64,000 nucleotides of DNA, taken from PALSA-1353 sp036267155. Lineage in GTDB: Bacteria; Planctomycetota; Phycisphaerae; Tepidisphaerales; Tepidisphaeraceae. Positions 52,947 to 61,463 of this stretch are shown here, in pieces (positions within the stretch are counted from its first letter, which is position 1; every line of letters starts with the position of its first letter). The stretch lies in contig DATAWP010000003.1 in assembly GCA_036267155.1 (NCBI GenBank), positions 1 to 64,000 of the forward strand, read 5' to 3'. Both the position numbers and the translations under genes were made by a program. The notes under the pieces are model-generated. The model had not been told where the DNA came from, ran no database searches, and was given only the letters and a program-made list of their open reading frames with translations.

Positions 52947-52972
52947 GACACCCGCCAGATGAAGTCGGCAGG
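52947..52972 (-). repeat. CCTGCCGACTTCATC hairpin element, copy 2
   Basis: On the minus strand CCTGCCG, ACTTCATC loop, TGGCGGG, then GTGT. The arms pair with two G-U wobbles. It lies just after the ispG stop (52991), where it may help terminate transcription. Related to the perfect hairpin at 61442-61463 and to 17775-17796. Confidence 0.5.
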
Positions 52973-52990
52973 CCGCGCCGGAGGCCGTGA

Positions 52991-54238
52991 CTATTTGACG
53001 ACCGGCAGCGCGTGGCGATCTTTTTCCACCTTCTCCCATCCGCTGCCCAGGTCGCCGATCGGGTCGGGCGGGAGAATGTCCACCTTCTTTTCGCCGAGCT
53101 TTGCTTCGCCGCGCTGTACCTTCTGCTCGAATTGCCGGCACTCGATCAGCAGGCGATCGAGAATTTCTTCCTCCGGCACGTTGGCTACTTTTTCACCCTG
53201 CACGTAAATGATTCCCTTGCGATCGCCGGCGAAGATGGCGATGTCCGCGCCCTCGCATTCGCCGGGGCCGTTGACCACGCAGCCCATCACGGCCACCTTC
53301 ATCGGCACCGTAATTTCCTTCGCCAGTTGCTTGCGAACGTCCTGCACCAGCTTGAACAAATCCACTTGAATTCGCCCGCACGTGGGACACGCGATCAGTT
53401 CCGCGCCGATGCGAGTCCTCAGCCCAAGCACGTAGAGCAATTCCAATCCATCTTCCACTTCGTAGATGGGATCGTTGGCATAGCTGATGCGGATCGTGTC
53501 GCCGATGCCGCTGCACAGCAAATGCCCCAGCGGAACGACCGAGCGGATGGTTCCGGTCTCCTTCGGACCGGCGTGCGTCACGCCCAGGTGCAGCGGATAA
53601 TCAAACCGCTGGCTGATCTCCTTGTACGCGTCGATCACCAGTTCCGGATCGATGCTCTTGGCACTGATGACGATGTCGTGGAAATCCTCGTCGTGAAAGA
53701 TGTCCAGATACTCTTCCAGCTTGGCGATCATGATGGCCAAAAGATGGCCGTTCTTGTTGTTGGAGAAAACCCCGCCCAATTCCTTCATTCGTTTTTGCTT
53801 GTCGCGGCGTTCGACGATGGAGCCTTCATTGACGCCGACGCGGATGGGGATTTTGCGGGCCTTGCAGGCCTGAATGACATCCTTCACCTGGCTGCGGTCG
53901 CTGATGTTGCCGGGGTTAAGTCGAATCTTGTGAATGCCGGCTTCGACGGCTTCCAGCGCCCGCTGAAAATGGAAATGCACATCAGCGACGATGGGAACGT
54001 TCACGCGCGGCAAGATTTCCTTCAAGGCGGCGGTGTCCTTCCGCTCCGGCACGGCGACGCGCACGATGTCGGCCCCGGCCGCGGCCAACTTGTGAATCTC
54101 CGCCACGCATCTATCAATGTCCCAGGTATATCCGGAGGTCATGGTTTGCACGGCCACCGGGGCATCCCCGCCGATGCCGACGAACCCATGGGCTTGATCA
54201 CCGATGACAACTTTGCGCGTCTTGCGTCGAGGAAACAT
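52991..54238 (-). CDS. ispG: (E)-4-hydroxy-3-methylbut-2-enyl-diphosphate synthase
   Basis: Penultimate enzyme of the non-mevalonate isoprenoid pathway; it reduces MEcPP to HMBPP with a 4Fe-4S cluster. 415 residues from ATG 54238; 39 further residues to 54355 show no conservation. The barrel begins TRKVVIGDQAHGFVGIGGDAPVAVQTMTSGYTWD. IVADVHFHFQRALEA, IRLNPGNI, IRVGVNEGSI and LGVTHAGP are family motifs. Cluster ligands are in ELIACPTCGRIQVDLFKL and MGCVVNGPGECEGADIAI (three Cys and one Glu). A single-domain bacterial type. Divergent from the HDOD gene. Confidence 0.96.
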   Translation of the reverse strand: MFPRRKTRKVVIGDQAHGFVGIGGDAPVAVQTMTSGYTWDIDRCVAEIHKLAAAGADIVRVAVPERKDTAALKEILPRVNVPIVADVHFHFQRALEAVEAGIHKIRLNPGNISDRSQVKDVIQACKARKIPIRVGVNEGSIVERRDKQKRMKELGGVFSNNKNGHLLAIMIAKLEEYLDIFHDEDFHDIVISAKSIDPELVIDAYKEISQRFDYPLHLGVTHAGPKETGTIRSVVPLGHLLCSGIGDTIRISYANDPIYEVEDGLELLYVLGLRTRIGAELIACPTCGRIQVDLFKLVQDVRKQLAKEITVPMKVAVMGCVVNGPGECEGADIAIFAGDRKGIIYVQGEKVANVPEEEILDRLLIECRQFEQKVQRGEAKLGEKKVDILPPDPIGDLGSGWEKVEKDRHALPVVK

Positions 54239-54566
54239 CCAGGCTCCCAAAAAAGCGAAAAAACCTCGGCAAATGCTAAAGATCCCCGCCATCCCCGTCA
54301 ACGCCGGGATCGATTTCGGGCTTATCGGGCCTGTTTGCGGTCTGTGCTTTGGCAACGCATGAACATGTCAAATAATAACGAACGGAGAGTTTAACCGGCC
54401 GGCTTTTATCAGGAAAATGGCCGCCGAGCGTAAAGGAGCGGAGACGGAGCACCGATATTTTTGCGAGTGGGGGAGCCCGCGACGGCGTTTACGCCACACG
54501 GAACCGATGAACAGGGCGGCGGAATGGGTGAGAGTTTGCTGACATGAGTTTTAAGTGGAGCAGCCG
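54239..54566. other. Divergent intergenic region, ispG / HDOD gene
   Basis: 328 bases with no supported gene. GGGAGCC before ATG 54238 is the likely ispG ribosome site and GTGGAG before ATG 54567 that of the HDOD gene. No clear -10/-35 pair was identified on either strand. Confidence 0.45.
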
Positions 54567-55421
54567 ATGATTGAGACAATTAATTCCGCGCCTTTGATCG
54601 ACGCTTTTATCGAAAAGCACCCGGTCCTCAAGGCGTTGCCGGAAAATACCAGCCGCATTTTGCGCATGACCAGTGATCAGGATTGCAACACCCATCAGTT
54701 GCTGAAGCTGATTTCGCAGGACGCGGCGCTGGCCGGGTCCATCATGAAGGCGGTCAACAGCGCGTTCTACGCGCTGCAGACAAAAGTCACGCGACTGGAC
54801 CGGGCCGTTGCGCTCATGGGGCTGCGGGCGGTGAAGGAAGTCGCCCTCTCGTCGTGCCTGTCCACCTTGTGCAAACCCGTTCGGCTTGGCTCATACGACG
54901 GCCGGGACTTGTGGGATCACAGCGTCGGCGTGGCCATCCTGGCCCGCGAGTTGGCGATTCAGTCAAAGGCGCTTGATCCCGAGGAAGCGTTCCTCGCCGG
55001 CATGATGCATGACATCGCCCTCCTATTGGCTTTGCAATCCGAAGCGGAATTGGGAACAAAATTGATTAGCGGAGCCGAGGCAAGCAGTGAGCCGTTCGTC
55101 GCCGAGGAAAATCGCGTCTTCGGATTCAACCACTGCGAACTGGGCGACCGATTGGCGGCCAAGTGGAATCTAGCGCCGCAAATCGAGGCGGTGATCCGCT
55201 GGCACCATGAGCCGGAGGCTGCCCCCGCCGAGCACGCTCTGCTGGTCCGGCACATTTATGCGGCCGACACCTGGTGTTGCGACGCGGGCGTGGGATTTCC
55301 GCTGACCTGTAAACATCAGCAAGTGAGCGACGATCTGCTGGAGAAGATTCACCTCGGGCGGGAAACCGCGGCCGCCACGGCGGCGAAATTGCCGGTTCTG
55401 CTCCGCCTGCATTTGGGATAG
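54567..55421 (+). CDS. HDOD-domain signalling protein
   Basis: 284 residues from ATG 54567 (GTG 54555 possible). HDOD pattern: HPVLKALPENTSRILRMTSDQDCNTHQLLKLISQDAALAGSIMKAVNSAFYALQTKVTRLDRAVALMGLRAVKEVALSSCL, then DLWDHSVGVAILARELA and FLAGMMHDIALLLAL, which resemble HD phosphohydrolase motifs but are partly degenerate. HDOD proteins act in c-di-GMP or nutrient signalling, often without catalysis. It is 430 bases upstream of the YfiR/GGDEF operon, with a tRNA between. Confidence 0.88.
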   Translation: MIETINSAPLIDAFIEKHPVLKALPENTSRILRMTSDQDCNTHQLLKLISQDAALAGSIMKAVNSAFYALQTKVTRLDRAVALMGLRAVKEVALSSCLSTLCKPVRLGSYDGRDLWDHSVGVAILARELAIQSKALDPEEAFLAGMMHDIALLLALQSEAELGTKLISGAEASSEPFVAEENRVFGFNHCELGDRLAAKWNLAPQIEAVIRWHHEPEAAPAEHALLVRHIYAADTWCCDAGVGFPLTCKHQQVSDDLLEKIHLGRETAAATAAKLPVLLRLHLG

Positions 55422-55475
55422 ACCGCCGACCGTTCTTGTTTTTTGGCCGCTTTCGTTTACCTTTTGCGGATTGCC

Positions 55476-55566
55476 GGAGAGGTGGCCGAGTGGCTGAAGG
55501 CGACGGTTTGCTAAACCGTTATACGGGCTAAAACCTGTATCTCGGGTTCGAATCCCGACCTCTCCG
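55476..55566 (+). tRNA. tRNA-Ser (anticodon GCT)
   Basis: 91 bases. Acceptor GGAGAGG (55476) pairs with CCTCTCC (55559-55565), discriminator G55566. D arm GCC-GAGTGGCTGAA-GGC, anticodon stem ACGGT/ACCGT with loop TTGCTAA (anticodon GCT at 55510-55512), a long variable arm ATACGGG/CCTGTAT typical of class II tRNAs, and TCGGG-TTCGAAT-CCCGA as T arm. CCA is not encoded. Reads AGC/AGT codons. Confidence 0.98.
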
Positions 55567-55847
55567 TTTTTCATATCTTGATGCTGCCGTCGTGTTCCCA
55601 ACGGCGTCCCATAAACGTTAATAGATATGAATCTTAAGATAAGCGCCTAAATGCTTCGGACATGTCTCCCGATCATTACGAACAGAACATCCGTCATAGA
55701 CCCACGGAAATGATCGCCGAGTTCGGCGTGCGCTCACGTACGGCGCGAAGGTCGTGAACTGATCTTCGTCCGTTGCGGGGCACAGCGTGTTGCCGGTGCA
55801 CGCGTGTGCATGGTGAATTTCGCGGCGGTATCTGCCGCACGAAGCGA

Positions 55848-56432
55848 ATGAACTCGAAAACGCGAAACCGCTTTCTGACTGCCCAAGCCATGGTGGGGAT
55901 CATCATCTGGGCGTTCCTGGCTCCGGCGGCTGCGCGCGCCGGACGCTGGATGCCGTTGGATGTGTCGAGCAAGGAATATGAGATCAAAGCCGCGTTCATC
56001 TTCAACTTCGCGCAGTTCACGCAGTGGCCGGACTCGGCGTTCTCGAGCAGGGATGCTCCCTTCGTGGTCGCGGTTATCGGAGATGATCCTTTCGGACCTG
56101 CGCTTCAGCAGGTCATGGATGGCAGGTCCGTCGCGGGGCACCCGATTATCGTGAAACATTTCGATTCACCGGGGCAAATCCACGGCTGCCACGTGCTTTA
56201 CGTACCGGCTTCAGAGGAGGATCACCTGACAGATATCTTCAATGCCGTCGGAAATCAGCCGATCTTAACGGTGGGAGAAACGTCAAAGTTTCTCTGGGCC
56301 GGAGGGATCATTCAATTCCTCATCGCGGATGGGAAAATTCGCTTTGAGATCGCCCCGGATGCCGCCGACAAAGCCGGTCTGCGACTGAGTTCCAGGCTGT
56401 TGAGTCTCGCCAAGATATTCAAAAAGCATTGA
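55848..56432 (+). CDS. YfiR-family periplasmic protein (DUF4154)
   Basis: 194 residues from ATG 55848. Signal FLTAQAMVGIIIWAFLAPAAARA. The mature part has the YfiR pattern: SSKEYEIKAAFIFNFAQFTQWPDSAF, FVVAVIGDDPFGPALQQVMDGRSVAGHPIIVKHF, HVLYVPASEEDHLTDIFNAVGNQPILTVGETSKFLWAGGIIQFLIADGKIRFEIAPDAADKAGLRLSSRLLSLAKIFK. In Pseudomonas, YfiR restrains a membrane diguanylate cyclase through its periplasmic domain. Here the next gene is a membrane hybrid kinase, 46 bases away, whose periplasmic sensor could be its target. Confidence 0.88.
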   Translation: MNSKTRNRFLTAQAMVGIIIWAFLAPAAARAGRWMPLDVSSKEYEIKAAFIFNFAQFTQWPDSAFSSRDAPFVVAVIGDDPFGPALQQVMDGRSVAGHPIIVKHFDSPGQIHGCHVLYVPASEEDHLTDIFNAVGNQPILTVGETSKFLWAGGIIQFLIADGKIRFEIAPDAADKAGLRLSSRLLSLAKIFKKH

Positions 56433-56478
56433 TCGACGGACGCGGTCGTTGGAGCGACAGAAAGAGGCGAAGCGAATT

Positions 56479-58842
56479 ATGCGAATGATGCAAAGACTCA
56501 GTCTTCGGGGAAAACTGATCGTGCTCGGCATGATCAGCACGAGCGTGGCGATGCTGATCGCCTGCACGATCTTCCTGCTCTACGACTACCGGCAGATGAA
56601 GAACCGGACCATCGACGACTGGAAGACGATGGCGCGCATCGCCGCCGAGGACGAAATGGTCCCCGTCAGCTTTGAAAATCCGGATGATGCCTCCGCGACT
56701 CTGCGCGCCCTGGGCGTCCAGCCGGAACTGCAATCCGCCGCGGTGTACAACGCCGCCGGCCAGATGATGGCCCAATACAAGCGCACTGGATATTTCGGCA
56801 CGCTGCCGCCCCGGCCTAGCGCCGAGGGGATTCAATTCGGCGCCGCATTTCTCGACGTATGGCAACCCATCGTCATGCCGGATGGCAAGCAGATTGGATG
56901 GGTCTACACCAACAGCGACCTGCACGCCCTGCGCGAGCACATGACCAATTACCTGCTGGTGATTCTACTGGTGCTGTCGATCACTTTGGTGGGAACGTTT
57001 GTGCTGGTCGAGCGCCTGCAGCGAGTGATTTCAAGGCCCATCCTGAGCTTGACCGGTGTCGCACGATCGGTCTCGGCCGGCAAAGATTACACCCTGCGCG
57101 TTGGAACGGCCCAGGCGCCATCGGATGAGTTGGGCGCGCTGATGGGGTGTTTCGATGAAATGCTTTCGGAGATTCAGAAACGCGATGCCGAGCTGACCCG
57201 CCACCGCGAGAATCTAGAGGAGGAAGTCTCGAACCGTACATCCGAGCTGAAGCTGACCAACACGATGCTGGAGGCCGCGAAAGTCAAGGCGGAGGAAGCC
57301 AACGCCGCCAAATCGGCGTTCCTGGCCAACATGAGCCATGAAATCCGCACGCCGATGACCGCGATTCTGGGTTACGCCGACCTGATGCTCTCTCCCGTGC
57401 AGACGATGTCGGACCGGATCAACTGTCTCCAGGTGGTCCGCCGCAATGCCCGTCACCTGATGGATCTCATCAACGACATCCTGGACATCAGCAAGATCGA
57501 AGCCGAAAAGATGACGGTCGAGAAGATTCCGCACGACATCGCCCAGACGGCAGTGGAAGTGGTCTCCATGCTGCGTCCCAAGGCGGTCGCCAAGCAACTG
57601 GCGATGCGCGTCGAGTTCATCGGGCCGATCCCCGCCAAGGTCAAAACCGATCCGCTTCGCCTCAAACAGGTCCTGGTGAATCTGACGGGCAATGCGATCA
57701 AATTCACCGAGTCCGGCGAGATCTGCCTGAAAGTCTCCGTGCAACAGCAGGGATCGACCAGCCGGGTCCAGTTTGACGTTTGCGATACCGGAATCGGAAT
57801 GACGCCGGAGCAGGTCCAGCGTCTTTTCCAGCCGTTCGTGCAGGCGGACGATTCCATGACCCGCAGATACGGCGGCACCGGGTTGGGCCTGGTCATCAGC
57901 AAACGCCTCTCCCAGTTCATGGGCGGGGACCTTTCCGTGAATTCCCAGATTGGAAAGGGAAGCATGTTCTCGCTCTGGGTTGACGGCGGATCGCTGGATG
58001 GAATCGAGATGCGCCAGGATCTGACGGAGTCCACGCTGTCGATCGACGGCGAGGTGGCCCCATCCGAGCAATTCACGCTTCGCGGTCGAATCCTGCTCGC
58101 CGAGGACGGCATCGACAACCAGCACCTGCTGACGATGTACCTGACCATGGCCGGCGCCGAGGTGGCGGTCGCGCCCAACGGCCGCGACGCGCTGGAGAAA
58201 ATGCGAAACGGACAATTCGATCTGATCCTGATGGATATGCAGATGCCCGAGATGGACGGCTACACCGCCACGGCCGAGCTGCGCCGCATGGGCTTTAAGT
58301 TGCCGATCATCGCGCTGACGGCCCACGCGATGAGCGGCGACCGCGCCCGCTGCCTCGCCGCCGGATGCTCCGACTATCTCACCAAGCCGATTGACCGTGA
58401 ACTGCTGCTGCGGACAACGTTCAGCTATCTTCCCAAGAGCGGACCCGCCGCGCGCACGCCGCAACCGTCGCCCGCATCCCATTCGCCGGGGCCCGTGCCG
58501 GTCCCCTCCGGTCCGGAGGCCGTCGCATCGGCCATGCAAAAAGCCGTGGAGGGATTCGTCGGCCGACTGCCGGCCCGCGTGGCCTCGCTCAACTCGTTCG
58601 TCGAGGCCGGCGAGATCGAAGAACTCCGCAGATTGACCCACCAACTCAAGGGCGCCGGCGCGGGATATGGCTTCCCGCAAATCACCGAAACCGCCGCCCG
58701 CGTTGAGGCGCTGATCAAGTCCTCCGAACAGCTCGAAACGATTCGGGGAGGAGTGAACGAACTGGTCCAGCTCATTCGTTCCGTCAAGGGCTACAACCGA
58801 ACCAAGGAGACAAATGGTTCAGCAGAAACTGCTCATCGTTGA
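56479..58842 (+). CDS. Hybrid sensor histidine kinase with HAMP, REC and HPt domains
   Basis: 787 residues from ATG 56479 (AGAGGCGAAG upstream; TTG 56449 possible). TM1 about 12-36, a periplasmic CHASE8-like sensor 37-155, TM2 about 158-182, HAMP, coiled coil, then HisKA with phospho-accepting His287 in MSHEIRTPM. The ATPase domain has an N box LVNLTGNAIKFT, then DTGIGM and GGTGLGLVISKRL. REC has EDGIDNQ, Asp586 in LILMDMQMPEMDGY and the Lys of LTKPID. After a Pro-rich linker, an HPt domain has His721 in LTHQLKGAGAGYGF. All phosphorelay residues are intact. Overlaps the next gene by 29 bases. Confidence 0.94.
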   Translation: MRMMQRLSLRGKLIVLGMISTSVAMLIACTIFLLYDYRQMKNRTIDDWKTMARIAAEDEMVPVSFENPDDASATLRALGVQPELQSAAVYNAAGQMMAQYKRTGYFGTLPPRPSAEGIQFGAAFLDVWQPIVMPDGKQIGWVYTNSDLHALREHMTNYLLVILLVLSITLVGTFVLVERLQRVISRPILSLTGVARSVSAGKDYTLRVGTAQAPSDELGALMGCFDEMLSEIQKRDAELTRHRENLEEEVSNRTSELKLTNTMLEAAKVKAEEANAAKSAFLANMSHEIRTPMTAILGYADLMLSPVQTMSDRINCLQVVRRNARHLMDLINDILDISKIEAEKMTVEKIPHDIAQTAVEVVSMLRPKAVAKQLAMRVEFIGPIPAKVKTDPLRLKQVLVNLTGNAIKFTESGEICLKVSVQQQGSTSRVQFDVCDTGIGMTPEQVQRLFQPFVQADDSMTRRYGGTGLGLVISKRLSQFMGGDLSVNSQIGKGSMFSLWVDGGSLDGIEMRQDLTESTLSIDGEVAPSEQFTLRGRILLAEDGIDNQHLLTMYLTMAGAEVAVAPNGRDALEKMRNGQFDLILMDMQMPEMDGYTATAELRRMGFKLPIIALTAHAMSGDRARCLAAGCSDYLTKPIDRELLLRTTFSYLPKSGPAARTPQPSPASHSPGPVPVPSGPEAVASAMQKAVEGFVGRLPARVASLNSFVEAGEIEELRRLTHQLKGAGAGYGFPQITETAARVEALIKSSEQLETIRGGVNELVQLIRSVKGYNRTKETNGSAETAHR

Positions 58843-61426
58843 CGATTCGCCCGACATTCATGAACTCGTCCAGGCATGGCTCGTCACCGAGCCGCTGCAA
58901 TTCTTTTCTTGCCTGGATGGCGAGCGAGCCGCCGACACTGCGCGAGCCGTGCGCCCGGACCTGATCCTGCTGGACGTTGATCTGCCGGGCCTCAACGGCT
59001 TTCAGATTTGCGCCAAGCTCAAAGCCGATCCCATCACCGTTGACATCCCCATCGTCTTTCTGACCGGCGCTTCATCCACCGAGGAAAAACTGCGCGGCCT
59101 GGAACTGGGCGCGGCCGACTATGTCATCAAGCCCTTCGACCCGGCCGAGCTGCGCGCCCGCGTTCGATCCTCGCTCCAGAGCAAGGGTCTCATGGATCTC
59201 CTGGCGCAGAAAGCCCTCACGCTTCAGGAGAGCGAAGAACGCTTCCGCGTCCTGGCTGAAAATTCTTCCGACGCCATTTCGCGTCACGATCCGAACGGGA
59301 TTTATCTGTATGCGTCGCCCGCCTCCCGCGCCATTCTGGGCTATGCTCCGGACCAATTGCAGGGCCGCGCGCTCGCGGAATTCGTGCATCCCGAAGACCG
59401 CCCCGCCCTCGACGCCTGCTATCGCACGTCGCGAGCTTCGGGCGAAACCGGCACGATCGAGTTCCGATTCCTCCGCAGCGACGGGCAATATGTCTGGCTC
59501 GAATCCACTTGCCGAACGCTGGCGGATGCGCGCGACGGCTCGGTGCGCGAGATCCACGCCTCGGCACGCGACGTGACGGTCCGCAAGCAGATGGAGCACC
59601 GCGAGCAGACCCGGGCCGAGGTTCTGGAAATGATCGCCCAGGGCCAGCCGCTCAACGAAATTCTTCGCCGGCTGATCGAAGCCGCCGAGCATCAGGAACC
59701 GCAGGCCGTCGCCGCCGGAGTCATGCTTTGCGGCGGATTCCTCCACCACTGCGCCCCGCATTTGCCGACCCCGCTCGCCAGTTCTATCGAACGTCAGTTG
59801 TACTCCCTCCTCAATCGATTCGCCGCACTCTCCACCGAGAGAAACGAGCGCATCATCGTCTGCGATCTCACGACCGATCCCGCGTGGGAATCCCTCCGGC
59901 AGACCGTCGCCGAACATGGGCTGAAGTGCTGCTGGGCGATCCTGATCCATTCGCGCCACAAGGAATCATCCGGCGCGTTCGCTCTGTATTGGCGCGAAAA
60001 TCACCGGCCCGACGCATCGGCCATCGAGCTGATGAAATTGGCCAGCGATCTGACCGGCGTCGCGGTCGAGCATCGCCAGTTGACCGACCAGCTCACATTC
60101 CAGGCCCATCACGATGCGATGACCCAACTGCCGAACCGGGAATTCTTCGCCGACCATTTGCAGCAAGCGCTGGCGGTTTCGCGCCGCAACAACCGCCCCG
60201 CCGCGGCGCTGCTTGTTGACGTGGACCGGTTCAAATACATCAACGACACCTACGGCCACCAGGCCGGCGACGAAATGCTCTGCCAAGTGGCCCACCGCCT
60301 TCGCCGCCGATTGCGCGGATGCGATCTGCTGGCCCGCATGGGCGGCGACGAATTCGCCGCCATCCTCACCGACCTGACCCATCCCGAAGATGCCCACGCC
60401 GTCGCGATGGCGCTGATGGATGAGTTCAAGCAGCCCATTGATTTCCAGGGGCGCAAGCAATTCGTCACGATCAGCATCGGCTCGGCCGTTTTTCCGCGCG
60501 ATGCCAGCGACTCGACCTCGTTGCTCAAAAACGCCGATCTGGCCCTGTACCGAGCCAAGGATGACGGACGCAACGTCGCCCGGCCGTACACCGCCGACAT
60601 GGGCGAAGGCACCGTCGAGCGCATGGAACTGGAAGGCGCGCTCCGCCAGGCCGTGGAGAATCAAGAATTGAAGCTCCATTTCCAGCCGAAAGTGGACCGC
60701 GCCGGCCGCATCAAGGGGCTGGAGGTGCTCCTGCGCTGGCATCATCCCACCCTGGGCATGGTGCCGCCGGCCAAGTTCATACCGCTGGCCGAAGATACCG
60801 GCGTGATTATTCCCATCGGCACCTGGGTGCTTCAGGAAGCCGCCCGGCAAACCCGCGCGTGGCTGTCGGCCGGCTTGCCGTTGACCCCCTTGTCCGTGAA
60901 TGTCTCCACCGTCCAATTCGCTCAGCCGGATTTTATCCGCACCGTCGGCAACGCGCTGGAAACCTCCGGCGTCCCCGAACGATGGCTCGAAATCGAACTG
61001 ACCGAAACCCTGCTGATGCGCAACATCCGCGATGCCGGCGACAAGCTGTCGCAACTGCGCGAGATGAAGGTCGCCGTTGCCGTCGATGATTTCGGCACCG
61101 GCTACTCCTCCCTGGCGTACTTGCAGCGGCTCTCGCTGGAGACATTGAAGATCGCCGACACCTTCGTCAACACGATCGACACCGGCCGCAACGGCGGCAG
61201 CGGACGCGCGATCATCGGCGCGATCGTCGCCCTGGCCCAGAGTCTCGGCCTCAAAGTCGTCGCCGAGGGCGTCGAAACCGACGCCCAGTGCGATTTCCTG
61301 ACGAAGATCGGCTGCGATTTCCTGCAGGGATATTTATTCAGCCCCCCGCGCCCCGCGGATCAGATCGAACCGATGCTCCGGCGCCAACTCGATACCGCCG
61401 CATCCCTGCTGGCCCGCTCCGCGTGA
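58814..61426 (+). CDS. REC-PAS-GAF-like-GGDEF-EAL response regulator (c-di-GMP turnover)
   Basis: 870 residues; AAGGAG six bases before ATG. REC domain 1-125 with Asp10/Asp11, phospho-Asp54 and the Lys of VIKPFD. PAS/PAC about 138-260 (ERFRVLAENSSDAISRHDPNG). A GAF-like region is about 275-420. GGDEF domain has intact RMGGDEF (510-514) and an inhibitory I-site RGCD at 501-504, so diguanylate cyclase activity with product inhibition is likely. The EAL domain has EVL (637-639) in place of EAL, with ELTETLLM, DDFGTGYSSLAYL, LKIADTF and VAEGVETDAQ. The catalytic Glu is kept, while LKIDxSF is altered at the second Asp, so phosphodiesterase activity is uncertain. Confidence 0.94.
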   Translation: MVQQKLLIVDDSPDIHELVQAWLVTEPLQFFSCLDGERAADTARAVRPDLILLDVDLPGLNGFQICAKLKADPITVDIPIVFLTGASSTEEKLRGLELGAADYVIKPFDPAELRARVRSSLQSKGLMDLLAQKALTLQESEERFRVLAENSSDAISRHDPNGIYLYASPASRAILGYAPDQLQGRALAEFVHPEDRPALDACYRTSRASGETGTIEFRFLRSDGQYVWLESTCRTLADARDGSVREIHASARDVTVRKQMEHREQTRAEVLEMIAQGQPLNEILRRLIEAAEHQEPQAVAAGVMLCGGFLHHCAPHLPTPLASSIERQLYSLLNRFAALSTERNERIIVCDLTTDPAWESLRQTVAEHGLKCCWAILIHSRHKESSGAFALYWRENHRPDASAIELMKLASDLTGVAVEHRQLTDQLTFQAHHDAMTQLPNREFFADHLQQALAVSRRNNRPAAALLVDVDRFKYINDTYGHQAGDEMLCQVAHRLRRRLRGCDLLARMGGDEFAAILTDLTHPEDAHAVAMALMDEFKQPIDFQGRKQFVTISIGSAVFPRDASDSTSLLKNADLALYRAKDDGRNVARPYTADMGEGTVERMELEGALRQAVENQELKLHFQPKVDRAGRIKGLEVLLRWHHPTLGMVPPAKFIPLAEDTGVIIPIGTWVLQEAARQTRAWLSAGLPLTPLSVNVSTVQFAQPDFIRTVGNALETSGVPERWLEIELTETLLMRNIRDAGDKLSQLREMKVAVAVDDFGTGYSSLAYLQRLSLETLKIADTFVNTIDTGRNGGSGRAIIGAIVALAQSLGLKVVAEGVETDAQCDFLTKIGCDFLQGYLFSPPRPADQIEPMLRRQLDTAASLLARSA

Positions 61427-61441
61427 AACTCGGCGACGCGG

Positions 61442-61463
61442 CCTGCCGACTTCAGCCGGCAGG
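61442..61463 (-). terminator. Hairpin between convergent genes, CCTGCCG element copy 3
   Basis: CCTGCCG (61442-61448), loop ACTTCAGC, CGGCAGG (61457-61463): a perfect 7-base stem followed by TTTCGG on the plus strand. It begins 15 bases after the GGDEF-EAL stop and includes the stop codon of the convergent glycosyltransferase gene. Related to the element at 52947-52972. Confidence 0.55.

Noticed and set aside
53012..54394. 460-codon plus-strand frame over ispG
   Set aside because: It is the antisense of a textbook ispG gene; its product is His/Ala/Asp-rich without any fold pattern or ribosome site.
55476..55566. tRNA-Ser as an integration site
   Set aside because: No integrase gene, no duplicate of the tRNA 3' end nearby, and both flanks carry ordinary chromosomal genes.
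57214..58680. 488-codon minus-strand frame
   Set aside because: Shadow of the histidine kinase gene; long open antisense frames are common in GC-rich DNA, and the product is low-complexity Arg/Gly/His-rich.
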